Assembly: GCA_965277595.1 (NCBI GenBank)
Contig: CBDIDH010000002.1
Location: forward strand, 2,976,001 to 3,040,000
Length of the DNA stretch: 64,000 nt
Source of the DNA: CBDIDH01 sp965277595
GTDB taxonomy: Bacteria; Planctomycetota; Planctomycetia; Isosphaerales; Isosphaeraceae
Direction: 5' to 3'
Shown: in pieces, positions 27,737-36,713 of the stretch
Position numbering within the stretch: the first letter of the stretch is position 1
Layout: each line of letters starts with the position of its first letter
Translations under genes and position numbers: made by a program
Notes under the pieces: model-generated
What the model saw: the letters and a program-made list of their open reading frames with translations, nothing else
What the model was told of the DNA's origin: nothing
Databases searched by the model: none

Positions 27737-30700
27737 ATGCATAAAGAAGTGACCGACGAACCCGAACTGTCGACCGCCGAGAAGCGTGTTCTGGCCGCGC
27801 GTTTGCTCCGCGCCCGGTCAACGCTGGCGAGGCGTGCCCCGGCCTGTCTGCACAGGATCTTTGAGGCCCACGCGGTACTTAATTCCGAGGCAATCGCACT
27901 GACCTGCGATGGTCATCACTGGACCTACCGCGAGCTTAACGAGCGGTCCAATCGGCTGGCGCGGAGGCTCAGGACGCTTGGAGTCGGGCCGGAGGTGCTC
28001 GTCGGAATCTACGCGGAGCGGTCAGCCGAGATGATCGTGGGAGTGCTCGCCGTGCTCAAGGCGGGCGGGGCCTATCTGCCGCTTGATACCGCCTATCCGG
28101 CCGATCGCCTGGCGTTCTTGATCGCGGACTCGCAGGTGCCCATCTTGCTCTGTCCGGTCGATCTTCTGGGGCAGCTTCCCGATCATGACGCAACCGTGGT
28201 TGACCTCGCCGACCACTGCGCCGGCGAAAGCGAAGACGATTTGCTGGGCGGGGCTGGCGTTGAATCGGCCGCTTATGTGATTTATACGTCTGGTTCAACC
28301 GGGCGGCCCAAGGGGGTCGTTGTCAGCCACGCCAACGTCTCGCATCTGATGGCGTCGACGCAAAGCTGGTACAACTTTGGTCCGACCGATGTCTGGACAC
28401 TCTTTCACTCCTTTGCGTTCGACTTCTCGGTCTGGGAGATCTGGGGCGCATTGACCTTTGGGGGACGCCTGATCGTTGTTCCGTACTGGGTAAGCCGGTC
28501 GCCCGAGGCGTTTCGCGACTTGCTGCACACCGAGCGGGTCACGGTCCTGAATCAGACGCCTTCGGCATTCCGCCAGCTTGCACGGGTCGATGAGGCATCG
28601 GCGGAATCTGAGGATCTGGCCCTGCGTTTGGTGATTTTTGGCGGTGAGGCGCTGGAACTGGAATCGCTCCGCGCCTGGTTCGATCGTCACGGCGACGAGA
28701 TGCCACGCTTGGTGAACATGTACGGAATCACCGAAACGACCGTCCATGTCACCTATCGCCCGGTCATAAAAGAGGATCTGGATACATTGGCTGGAACGAG
28801 CCCGATTGGCGAGGCGATTCCAGGCTGGCGTGTCGCCTTGCTGGACAGGCAGCTTCAGCCGGTGCCCGTGGGCGTTGTCGGCGAGATTCATGTCGGTGGC
28901 AAAGGGGTCGCGCGCGGATATCTGAATCGACCCGCGTTGACGGCCGAGCGGTTTGTCATCGATCCCTTTGGCGGCGAGCCGGGGGCGAGGCTCTACCGGA
29001 GCGGCGACCTGGCCCGAAGGCGGCCCGATGGTTCGCTCGATTATCTCGGTCGATCAGATCATCAGGTCAAGGTCCGTGGATTTCGAATCGAGCCGGGAGA
29101 AATCGAGTCAACACTCTTAAAACATGCCGGGGTTTGTGAAGCCGTCGTTCTTGCTCGCGAATTTGGCGAAGGAGACATGCGGCTCGTCGCGTATGTCGTC
29201 GGCCGAGACGGCCCGGCGCCGTCGGCGTTTGCTCTACGAGACTGGCTGAAGCCGAGATTGCCGGAATACATGGTCCCCTCGGCCTTTGTCAGCTTGGACG
29301 CTCTTCCGTTAACGCAACACGGCAAGATCGATCGAGGGGCGCTGCCTGCTCCTGATTTCTCGGGGGGAAATTACCAGGCGCCAAGGACTCCCGTGGAAGA
29401 TGCGTTGGCGGAGGCCTGGGGTAGCGTTCTGGGGATCGATCGGGTCGGCGTTGCCGATAACTTCTTTGATCTGGGGGGCCACTCGCTCCTCGCCACGCAG
29501 GTAATTTCGCGGGTCCGCGATGCCCTGGGAATCGACCTTCCCTTGCGAACTCTCTTTGAATCGCCAACGATCTCCGGGATGGCTCGCGAGGCGGAACATG
29601 TGTTGAGATCTGGGTCCGCCGCAAGTATGCCCGCGCTGGAGCCGCGATCGAGAACCGGGTTCGCAGCGGCTTCGTTCGCACAGCAACGCCTCTGGTTTCT
29701 CGATCGGCTCGATCCGGGACGCCCCTGGTACAACATCGCGACCGCCGTTCACCTTTCGGGTCCAATCCACCTCGATGCGCTCCGTCGGGCCTTTCACGCA
29801 CTCGTGTGCCGCCACGAATCGCTGCGGACGATCTTTGGCGAGGTTGACGGTCGCCCTGTTCAGGTTATCGCCTCGGCACCTCTTGATTGCACGATCTCCG
29901 TACTTGACCTCTCCCAGGATCGAAACGCCGAAATCAACGCCTTGAAACAGGCTCGCAATGAGGCCTTTCGCCCGTTTGACCTCGCAAAGGGACCCCTCTT
30001 CCGCGTTTCCGTGTTCAAGGTCGGCCTGGATGAACATCTCGTTTTAGTAACGACTCACCACGCGGTGTCAGACGGCTGGTCGATTGGAATTTTGGTTCGC
30101 GAGGTCGCGGCGCTTTACGAGTCAATCCGACTTGGCAACCCGTCGCCGCTGCCCCCTTTGCCCGTGCAATACGCAGATTTCGCGGACCGGCAACGCGAAT
30201 GGCTCGAGGCGGGACACCTCGATGATCAACTTGCCGCATTTAAGAATGTCCTGATGGGAGTGCCCGCCCTGGATTTGCCAGTTGACCGGCCGAGACCCGC
30301 ACTGCCGAGCGGTCGGGGAGGCGAGCGGACCAGACTTTACTCCAAGACCCTCGCGGAACAACTCCGCGCGATCGGTCGCGCGGAAGGTGCGACGCTCTTC
30401 ATGACCTTGCTCGCGGCCTTCCAGGCCTTGCTCGGTCGTTACAGCGGACAGACCGATTTCGCGATCGGTTCGCCTGTCGCGGGGCGAGGCGAATCGAAGA
30501 CTGAGGGTCTCATCGGGTTTTTCGTGAACACGATGGTTGTCCGGGCCGACCTCGCGGGCGAGCCAACCTTTCGAGACCTTGTAAGACGGGTTCGTGTCGC
30601 AACGGTTGAAGCCTATGCCTATCAGGACCTGCCGTTTGAGCAGGTGGTTGCCGCCGTTGATCCTCGGCGCGACCCGAGCCGTACACCGCTCTTTCAGGTC

Positions 30701-33667
30701 ATGTTCGCCCTGCAAAACGCCTCTTTGCCTGACGTGCAAACCGCCGAGATCCGCTTGCGACCGATCAGGCTTGGCACAGTCTCATCCAAGTTTGATCTCA
30801 CGTTGGCCGTCGCCGAAACCGAAGAGGGACTCGACGCCACCCTGGAGTTCAGCGCGGATCTGTTTGAAGCCGCGACCGTCGATCGCATGCTCGCTCACTT
30901 CGGCCGCTTTCTTGAATCGGCCGTCGCGGAACCCGACCTACCCGTGATCGACCTGCCCATCTTGACCGACGCGGAACGCATCGAACTCGCCCAGTGGAAC
31001 GAGACCGGCGCCGATCTTCCTGCGCTCTGCGTTCCTCAACTTTTTGAGAACCAGGCCGCTCAAACTCCCGAGGCAACGGCTCTCGGATTCGAAGGCAAAA
31101 GTTTAACGTATGCCGCGCTGAATGCGCAAGCCGATCGGCTAGCCCGACAACTTCGTACTCTCGGCGTTCGGCCCGGCGTGCTGGTCGGACTTTGCGTCGA
31201 ACGGGGCCTTGAGATGGTTGTCGGCCTCCTGGGAATCCTCAAGGCGGGGGGGGCGTACCTGCCGCTCGATCCGGCCTTTCCGGCGGCTCGAATCGAGCTT
31301 ATGCTCGATCAATCAAACGTCTCCGTTCTCGTCACCCAAAGCGCTCTCAAGAATCAGTTTAAGAAAGTGGCAAGCCTTGTCTGTCTGGATGAAGAACCTT
31401 TTGAATTTGTGGAGAGTGAGGCGGCAGAGGCGACCACGGACGATCTCGCTTATGTCATCTTCACGTCGGGATCGACCGGGACGCCCAAAGGAGTCATGAT
31501 CCCGCATTCGGCCCTAACAAACTTTTTATTGTCGATGCGTCGCGAGCCAGGATTCGCGGCCTCGGATACCCTCCTGGCGGTCACGACACTTTCGTTTGAC
31601 ATCGCCGCCCTGGAAATTTTTCTGCCGCTCATCTCGGGCGGACGGGTTGAGATTGTGAGCCGAGAAGTCGCCGCCGACGGTCTCAGACTGGCCGATGCCA
31701 TTGAATCCAGCGGCGCGAGTGTCTTGCAGGCGACTCCGGCCACTTGGCGACTCTTGCTCGAATCGGGATGGACGGGAGATCCAGACCTGACCATCCTTTG
31801 CGGCGGCGAGGGCATGTCGCGCGACCTCGCCCGGCGACTGCTGAGCAAGTCCAAGGCGGTTTGGAACGTCTACGGGCCGACCGAAACGACCGTCTGGTCC
31901 ACTCTGATGAGGGTTGAGTCAGGAACCGGCTCCGTGCCGATCGGTCGGCCAATCGCAAACACGTCAGCTTATGTGCTTGATCGTCGACGCAATCCGGTCC
32001 CCGTCGGCGTGACCGGTGAACTTTACCTCAGCGGCGCGGGGCTGGCACGCGGCTATCTGGGGCGTCCCGACCTTACCGCCGAACGCTTCCATGTCGACCC
32101 CTTCGCATCGGCGAAGGACGCGAAGATGTATCAGACGGGCGATCTGGCCAGGTTCCGACCCGATGGCGTCCTCGAATGCCTGGGGCGGACGGATGGACAG
32201 GTCAAGATACGAGGATTTCGCGTTGAGCTAGGCGATGTTGAGGCTGCGCTCGCATCACATCCCGATGTCGTCTCCGCGGCCGCCAAGGCGATTGACGATG
32301 CATCGGGATTTCAAAAACTGATTGGATATCTTGTCGTTCAAAACGAACTGGACATCACCGGGCTTCGTGGATGGCTCAAGGAGCGCTTGCCTGATTATAT
32401 GATGCCATCATTTTATTTAAAGATTGATGCCTTGCCCATGACACCGAATCACAAGGTCGATCGCAAATCCTTGCCGGACCCTGACGGCATCGAGGTCATG
32501 GAGGCTGGTCCAGTGATCGCGCCACGCGATGAGGTTGAGTCGAGGCTGGTGAAGGTCTGGGAAGACGTGCTCCAAGTGACTGCGATGGGAGTAAATCAAA
32601 GCTTTTTTGACCTCGGCGGCCATTCTCTTCTGGCAATTCGGTTACTGGGAAAGATTGAGGAGGAATTCGGTCGAAGGCTACCGCTGGCTTCCCTGTTTCA
32701 AGGTCCGACGATCGAGGAACAGGCGCACGTCCTGAGAGCCGAGGCACCAAAATCCAGTAACGGGCCGTGGTCGCCGCTTGTGGGGATTCGGAGGGAGGGG
32801 GATAAGACGCCCTTCTTTTGCGTTCACCCGGCCGGCGGAATTGTCTACTGTTTTCAGGATCTCGCCCGACAACTCGGCGGCGATCGTCCTTTTTATGCGC
32901 TTCAGGCGGCGGGACTTGAAGGAGTTCAGGCCCCCTTTGAAGACTTCACGGCCATGGCCGCCCGTTATGTCGAGGCGATTCGCACAGTCCAGACGGAGGG
33001 GCCTTATCATCTGGGCGGATGGTCGCTGGGCGGTGTCATTGCGTTTGAAATGGCACGTCAAATTGTTGATTCTGGTGATAACGTCGGCACTGTTGCACTC
33101 TTTGACTCATGGGCGCCGACGGTTCTTGTCCGATCGACGAATGATGCCCAGAAAGTCCTGGCGGAAGAGGTGGCTGCTCTCGGCCTGTTCGATGGCGAAG
33201 ACCTGATTGGTGGCCTCGACGACCTGGCCTTTGTGCTTGGTCAGTTCCCCCCCGAGATCGTGGAGGATTTTGACGGCGATGCTCTTCGAATGATCGCCCA
33301 CCTGCGCGACCTTCCCGCGGACGCGCGGCGGGCCTTTGTTCTTCGAGCGTTTCAGCTCGATTTGGTGTATCATCTGGAAACTGGTCCCGAACAGGTGGAG
33401 CGACTCTGGAAGGTGCTCAGGGCCAATCTAATCGCTGGCTCGAAATATGAACCTAAAATTTACCCGGGCCGGATTGTTCTCTTCCGCGCGGGAGATGCGA
33501 AGGATGCGCCTTCAACCGATCCCAGGAATGGGTGGGGGTCGCTGGTTTCCGGGGAAATCCACGTTCATGAAGTTCCGGGTGATCATACAACGATCCTTCG
33601 AGGCAGTAATCTGCGAGTGCTCGCTGACAAACTCCGGGCGGAGTTGGACGGGAAGTCGGCATCATGA
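27737..33667 (+). CDS. Nonribosomal peptide synthetase A(Thr)-PCP-C-A(Gly)-PCP-TE
   Basis: Terminal synthetase, 1976 residues. The ATG at 27737 is preferred over the GTG at 27725, although neither has a strong ribosome-binding site. The N-terminal helix ELSTAEKRVLAARLLRA parallels that of the previous protein. Adenylation domain 1 reads D-F-W-N-I-G-M-V-H, identical to the standard threonine code. PCP Ser 583 lies in DLGGHSL. The C domain has FAQQRLWFLDRLDP and HHAVSDGWS (about 774). Adenylation domain 2 reads D-I-L-Q-L-G-V-V-W, a glycine-type code. PCP Ser 1630. The thioesterase (about 1685-1970) has GWSLGG (Ser 1763), a downstream Asp in LFDSWAP and His in PGDHTTILRG, so the triad is complete. 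It should release the product as an acid or as a lactone through the Thr or beta-hydroxyl. It overlaps the exporter gene by four bases. Confidence 0.95.
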   Translation: MHKEVTDEPELSTAEKRVLAARLLRARSTLARRAPACLHRIFEAHAVLNSEAIALTCDGHHWTYRELNERSNRLARRLRTLGVGPEVLVGIYAERSAEMIVGVLAVLKAGGAYLPLDTAYPADRLAFLIADSQVPILLCPVDLLGQLPDHDATVVDLADHCAGESEDDLLGGAGVESAAYVIYTSGSTGRPKGVVVSHANVSHLMASTQSWYNFGPTDVWTLFHSFAFDFSVWEIWGALTFGGRLIVVPYWVSRSPEAFRDLLHTERVTVLNQTPSAFRQLARVDEASAESEDLALRLVIFGGEALELESLRAWFDRHGDEMPRLVNMYGITETTVHVTYRPVIKEDLDTLAGTSPIGEAIPGWRVALLDRQLQPVPVGVVGEIHVGGKGVARGYLNRPALTAERFVIDPFGGEPGARLYRSGDLARRRPDGSLDYLGRSDHQVKVRGFRIEPGEIESTLLKHAGVCEAVVLAREFGEGDMRLVAYVVGRDGPAPSAFALRDWLKPRLPEYMVPSAFVSLDALPLTQHGKIDRGALPAPDFSGGNYQAPRTPVEDALAEAWGSVLGIDRVGVADNFFDLGGHSLLATQVISRVRDALGIDLPLRTLFESPTISGMAREAEHVLRSGSAASMPALEPRSRTGFAAASFAQQRLWFLDRLDPGRPWYNIATAVHLSGPIHLDALRRAFHALVCRHESLRTIFGEVDGRPVQVIASAPLDCTISVLDLSQDRNAEINALKQARNEAFRPFDLAKGPLFRVSVFKVGLDEHLVLVTTHHAVSDGWSIGILVREVAALYESIRLGNPSPLPPLPVQYADFADRQREWLEAGHLDDQLAAFKNVLMGVPALDLPVDRPRPALPSGRGGERTRLYSKTLAEQLRAIGRAEGATLFMTLLAAFQALLGRYSGQTDFAIGSPVAGRGESKTEGLIGFFVNTMVVRADLAGEPTFRDLVRRVRVATVEAYAYQDLPFEQVVAAVDPRRDPSRTPLFQVMFALQNASLPDVQTAEIRLRPIRLGTVSSKFDLTLAVAETEEGLDATLEFSADLFEAATVDRMLAHFGRFLESAVAEPDLPVIDLPILTDAERIELAQWNETGADLPALCVPQLFENQAAQTPEATALGFEGKSLTYAALNAQADRLARQLRTLGVRPGVLVGLCVERGLEMVVGLLGILKAGGAYLPLDPAFPAARIELMLDQSNVSVLVTQSALKNQFKKVASLVCLDEEPFEFVESEAAEATTDDLAYVIFTSGSTGTPKGVMIPHSALTNFLLSMRREPGFAASDTLLAVTTLSFDIAALEIFLPLISGGRVEIVSREVAADGLRLADAIESSGASVLQATPATWRLLLESGWTGDPDLTILCGGEGMSRDLARRLLSKSKAVWNVYGPTETTVWSTLMRVESGTGSVPIGRPIANTSAYVLDRRRNPVPVGVTGELYLSGAGLARGYLGRPDLTAERFHVDPFASAKDAKMYQTGDLARFRPDGVLECLGRTDGQVKIRGFRVELGDVEAALASHPDVVSAAAKAIDDASGFQKLIGYLVVQNELDITGLRGWLKERLPDYMMPSFYLKIDALPMTPNHKVDRKSLPDPDGIEVMEAGPVIAPRDEVESRLVKVWEDVLQVTAMGVNQSFFDLGGHSLLAIRLLGKIEEEFGRRLPLASLFQGPTIEEQAHVLRAEAPKSSNGPWSPLVGIRREGDKTPFFCVHPAGGIVYCFQDLARQLGGDRPFYALQAAGLEGVQAPFEDFTAMAARYVEAIRTVQTEGPYHLGGWSLGGVIAFEMARQIVDSGDNVGTVALFDSWAPTVLVRSTNDAQKVLAEEVAALGLFDGEDLIGGLDDLAFVLGQFPPEIVEDFDGDALRMIAHLRDLPADARRAFVLRAFQLDLVYHLETGPEQVERLWKVLRANLIAGSKYEPKIYPGRIVLFRAGDAKDAPSTDPRNGWGSLVSGEIHVHEVPGDHTTILRGSNLRVLADKLRAELDGKSAS

Positions 33668-35337
33668 CGAGGCTCTTCGCGTTTCTCTGGGCCCATTCGA
33701 GGGGAGCCTTTTTGCTGGCTCTCGCGTCGGGTATTTGCGGGGGTGCGGGAGGCGTGGGACTGCTCGCCTTGATCCCGGCCGCGATCGGCGCGGAGGGATA
33801 CGACCGGAGGCGACTAGGGCTGATATTCGCGGGGCTCTGCGCGCTGACGATCTTGGCGCGAGTGGCCACGCAAGTTGCGATGATCAGGGTTGCGCAGGGA
33901 TCGGTAGTCGGTCTCGTGAGGAACCTTTGCGCACGGATTTTGAACCTCTCGCTGTCGGCGATGGAAGGGCACGATGCCGGGGCTTTGACCGCGGTGCTGA
34001 CCCAGGACGTTGTCTCGCTCACCACGGCACTCTCGGCGCTCCCTATTGTTCTGATCAACATAACCGTATTCTTGGGCTGTTTTGTCTATCTGGCGGTATT
34101 ATCGCGGGATATTCTGATTTGCACTCTTCTCTTCGCGGCGCCCGCGATTCTTTCGCATCAATTCTTGACGCGGCGAGGCCTTCGATTGATGATCCGCGCT
34201 CGGGCGGAGCAGGACGCACTGATTGGACACTTTCGTGAACTGATCGAAGGATTCAAGGAACTGAAACTGCATCGCGACCGACGCGACGCATTTCTGGCCG
34301 AGTCGATCGAGGGGGCCTCGGGCCGGGCCCGCGATCAAAACATGGCGGCGCACTCTGTATTCGCGGTCGTGGCCGGCTGGGGACAATTGCTCTACTTCGG
34401 CTATCTGGGCTTTCTTGCCTTTGGCCTGCCGGCGTTGGTGGAACTTCCATCAGGTGTCGTCGCGGCGTCGGTTTTGACCGTGGTTTATGCAATGTCGCCG
34501 CTGGACAGTCTGCTGAACTGGCTGCCGATCGTCGCGAGGGCCGGAGCCTCGATGGGCAGGATCGAGGCAATGGGGCTATCGCTTGATGCAATCAGCAGGT
34601 GCAAAGATGAAGGTCCGAGTCGTGTATCGGCGCCAATGCGCAAATCGCTGACCCTTCATGGAGTCACGCATAAGTATCCCGGCGAGAAGAACGGCGAAGG
34701 GTTCACGCTTGGACCCGTTGATCTCTCCATTGCTCACGGAGAGATGGTTTTTCTCGTGGGCGGAAATGGAAGCGGCAAGACGACACTTGTTAAGCTATTG
34801 ACGGGTCTTTACCCGGCGACATCGGGGTCGATCCACTATGATGGTCGGCTGATTGAGTCCACGAATCTGGAAGCCTACCGACAGTCGTTCACAGTGGTCT
34901 TTGCCGACGGATTCTTGTTCCCGACCTTGCTGGGACTGAAGGCGCCCGACCTGGACGCCCGCGCGGCGGAACTGTTGAACGACCTGGGTTTGGATCGAGT
35001 GGTCCACGTCGAAAATGGGGCCTTTTCGACAACCGATCTTTCTCAAGGGCAACGGAAACGTCTGGCCTTGCTGGCGGCCTGTCTGGAGGACCGGCCGGTG
35101 ATGGTCCTGGATGAATGGGCCTCGTATCAAGATCCAGTTTTCAAGAGAGCGTTTTATCTGGAAATCTTGCCGGGTTTGAAGGCGAGGGGAAAAACGTTGA
35201 TTGTGATCAGCCACGACGAGGATTATTTCTTTGTGGCCGACAGGGTCGTGCATCTGAGCGCGGGGATGGTGACGGGAGAGACGGCCGTGGATACGGACTC
35301 GGCCGCGGGAACCTGTCCGCCGATTGGCACGTCATAA
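33664..35337 (+). CDS. Cyclic-peptide-type ABC exporter (SyrD/PvdE family)
   Basis: Inner-membrane exporter of 557 residues, with a transmembrane domain of about six helices (residues 5-290) fused to an ATPase domain. ATPase motifs: Walker A GGNGSGKTT (about 366), signature LSQGQRKRLAL (about 461), Walker B MVLDEWAS (about 480) and the H-loop VISHDE. The FADGFLF block after Walker A replaces the usual Q-loop, as I recall for the SyrD/PvdE group that moves lipopeptides and siderophore precursors to the periplasm. Its start codon overlaps the synthetase stop (ATGA), so it belongs to the same transcript. It most likely exports the lipopeptide to the periplasm. Confidence 0.92.
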   Translation: MTRLFAFLWAHSRGAFLLALASGICGGAGGVGLLALIPAAIGAEGYDRRRLGLIFAGLCALTILARVATQVAMIRVAQGSVVGLVRNLCARILNLSLSAMEGHDAGALTAVLTQDVVSLTTALSALPIVLINITVFLGCFVYLAVLSRDILICTLLFAAPAILSHQFLTRRGLRLMIRARAEQDALIGHFRELIEGFKELKLHRDRRDAFLAESIEGASGRARDQNMAAHSVFAVVAGWGQLLYFGYLGFLAFGLPALVELPSGVVAASVLTVVYAMSPLDSLLNWLPIVARAGASMGRIEAMGLSLDAISRCKDEGPSRVSAPMRKSLTLHGVTHKYPGEKNGEGFTLGPVDLSIAHGEMVFLVGGNGSGKTTLVKLLTGLYPATSGSIHYDGRLIESTNLEAYRQSFTVVFADGFLFPTLLGLKAPDLDARAAELLNDLGLDRVVHVENGAFSTTDLSQGQRKRLALLAACLEDRPVMVLDEWASYQDPVFKRAFYLEILPGLKARGKTLIVISHDEDYFFVADRVVHLSAGMVTGETAVDTDSAAGTCPPIGTS

Positions 35338-35407
35338 AACTTTTTCGGTCATTCTGGAAACAAGGGCCAGGTGTGTTCAACACGCCTCATCAACGAGCAA
35401 CTGGATT

Positions 35408-36655
35408 ATGAAGAAGCTATTATCGGTTTTGTTCCTGATGTGGGTGGGGGGCGCGGCGGGCGTCTGGTACTGGAACGACGCGAGGCCGCGGCACGTCGAA
35501 TTTCGAACCGTGAATGTCCACAGGGGCGACCTGAAGGTCACGATCAATTCGACGGGGACGCTGGAACCCGAGGAAGTCGTCGACGTCGGTGCCCAGATTG
35601 CCGGCGAGATTCTCAGCTTTGGCATGGACCCCAAAGACCCGCAACGCTCGATCAGCCACGGGTCGCCGGTCGACCAGGGGACGGTTCTGGCCCGGCTTGA
35701 CGACAAGGTTTACAACGCCCGGATGAACCAGGCGAAGGCGAGCGTGGCCAAGGCCGAGGCCGATGTCGAGCAGGCCGAGGTGAAGGCGAGGCAGACGGCC
35801 CGCGAACTGGAACGGGTGCATCGGCTCTATAATGCTCATACGATCTCGGCACAGGAGTTTGATGCCGCCGGTGCCGAGGCGGAAGGAGCGAGGGCGGCGG
35901 TTTTGGTCGCGCAAAGTGCGCTGGAAGTCGCGAAGGCGAACCAGGAAGAGGCGGATGTGAACCTGGGGTACACGACAATCAAGTCGCCGGTGAAAGGGGT
36001 CATCGTGGATCGGCGGGTGAACATAGGACAGACGGTGGTCGCCAGTCTCAATGCGCCGAGCCTGTTCCTGATCGCCAAGGATCTGAGTCGGATGGAGATC
36101 TGGGCATCAGTAAATGAGAACGACGTCGGAGAGATTCATCCCGGGCAGGCGGTCAGTTTTACCGTGGCACCTTTTCCGCGCGAGACGTTTCAAGGAACGG
36201 TGAAGCAGATCCGCCTGAACGCGAGCATGAATCAAGGCGTCGTGACGTATACAGTAGTTGTCGAAGTGGAGAATCGGTCGGGAAAGCTCTTGCCGTATCT
36301 GACGGCGAGGCTTCAGTTTGAGGTGGATAAACGTCATGACGTGCTGGTTGTTCCCAATGCGGCCTTGCGGTGGGTGCCGTCAAAGGACCAGGTGATTCCG
36401 GGTCTTCGGAACGAACCGGCGGCCGCGCGGAAGGTTGAAGGAGGCGGGACAAGGGGAATGGTCTGGGTCAAGGAAGGGCGCTTCGTCAAGCCGATTGAGG
36501 TCAAGGCGGGGTTGACCGATGGACTTTCGACCGAGATCGAGAGTTCGGCACTTCGCGAGGGGTCGGAGGTTGTCGTTGGGATCGCGCAGGCGTCAGACGA
36601 GGAAGGGACCAGTCCGTTCTTGCCACAAATCAAGAATGATAAGGTGAAAAAATAA
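35408..36655 (+). CDS. MacA/HlyD-like periplasmic adaptor
   Basis: Membrane fusion protein of 415 residues that should bridge the MacB-like permease to an outer-membrane channel. The ATG at 35408 opens with a single hydrophobic helix KKLLSVLFLMWVGG. A lipoyl-like half-motif (NSTGTLEPEEVVDVGAQIAG), a long heptad coiled coil (about 105-195, rich in Ala, Glu and Lys) and the second lipoyl half (LGYTTIKSPVKGVIVDRRV) follow in family order, then the beta-barrel and membrane-proximal domains. MacAB-type pumps commonly accompany lipopeptide clusters in pseudomonads. No TolC-like gene is present in the window. A start at 35324 would place 28 polar residues before the membrane helix. Confidence 0.9.
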   Translation: MKKLLSVLFLMWVGGAAGVWYWNDARPRHVEFRTVNVHRGDLKVTINSTGTLEPEEVVDVGAQIAGEILSFGMDPKDPQRSISHGSPVDQGTVLARLDDKVYNARMNQAKASVAKAEADVEQAEVKARQTARELERVHRLYNAHTISAQEFDAAGAEAEGARAAVLVAQSALEVAKANQEEADVNLGYTTIKSPVKGVIVDRRVNIGQTVVASLNAPSLFLIAKDLSRMEIWASVNENDVGEIHPGQAVSFTVAPFPRETFQGTVKQIRLNASMNQGVVTYTVVVEVENRSGKLLPYLTARLQFEVDKRHDVLVVPNAALRWVPSKDQVIPGLRNEPAAARKVEGGGTRGMVWVKEGRFVKPIEVKAGLTDGLSTEIESSALREGSEVVVGIAQASDEEGTSPFLPQIKNDKVKK

Positions 36656-36713
36656 CGTGCGTCATGTGTTGAGCGAGTGTTTGAGACTGAGTTGCTGATT
36701 TTGGGGCGATTTC

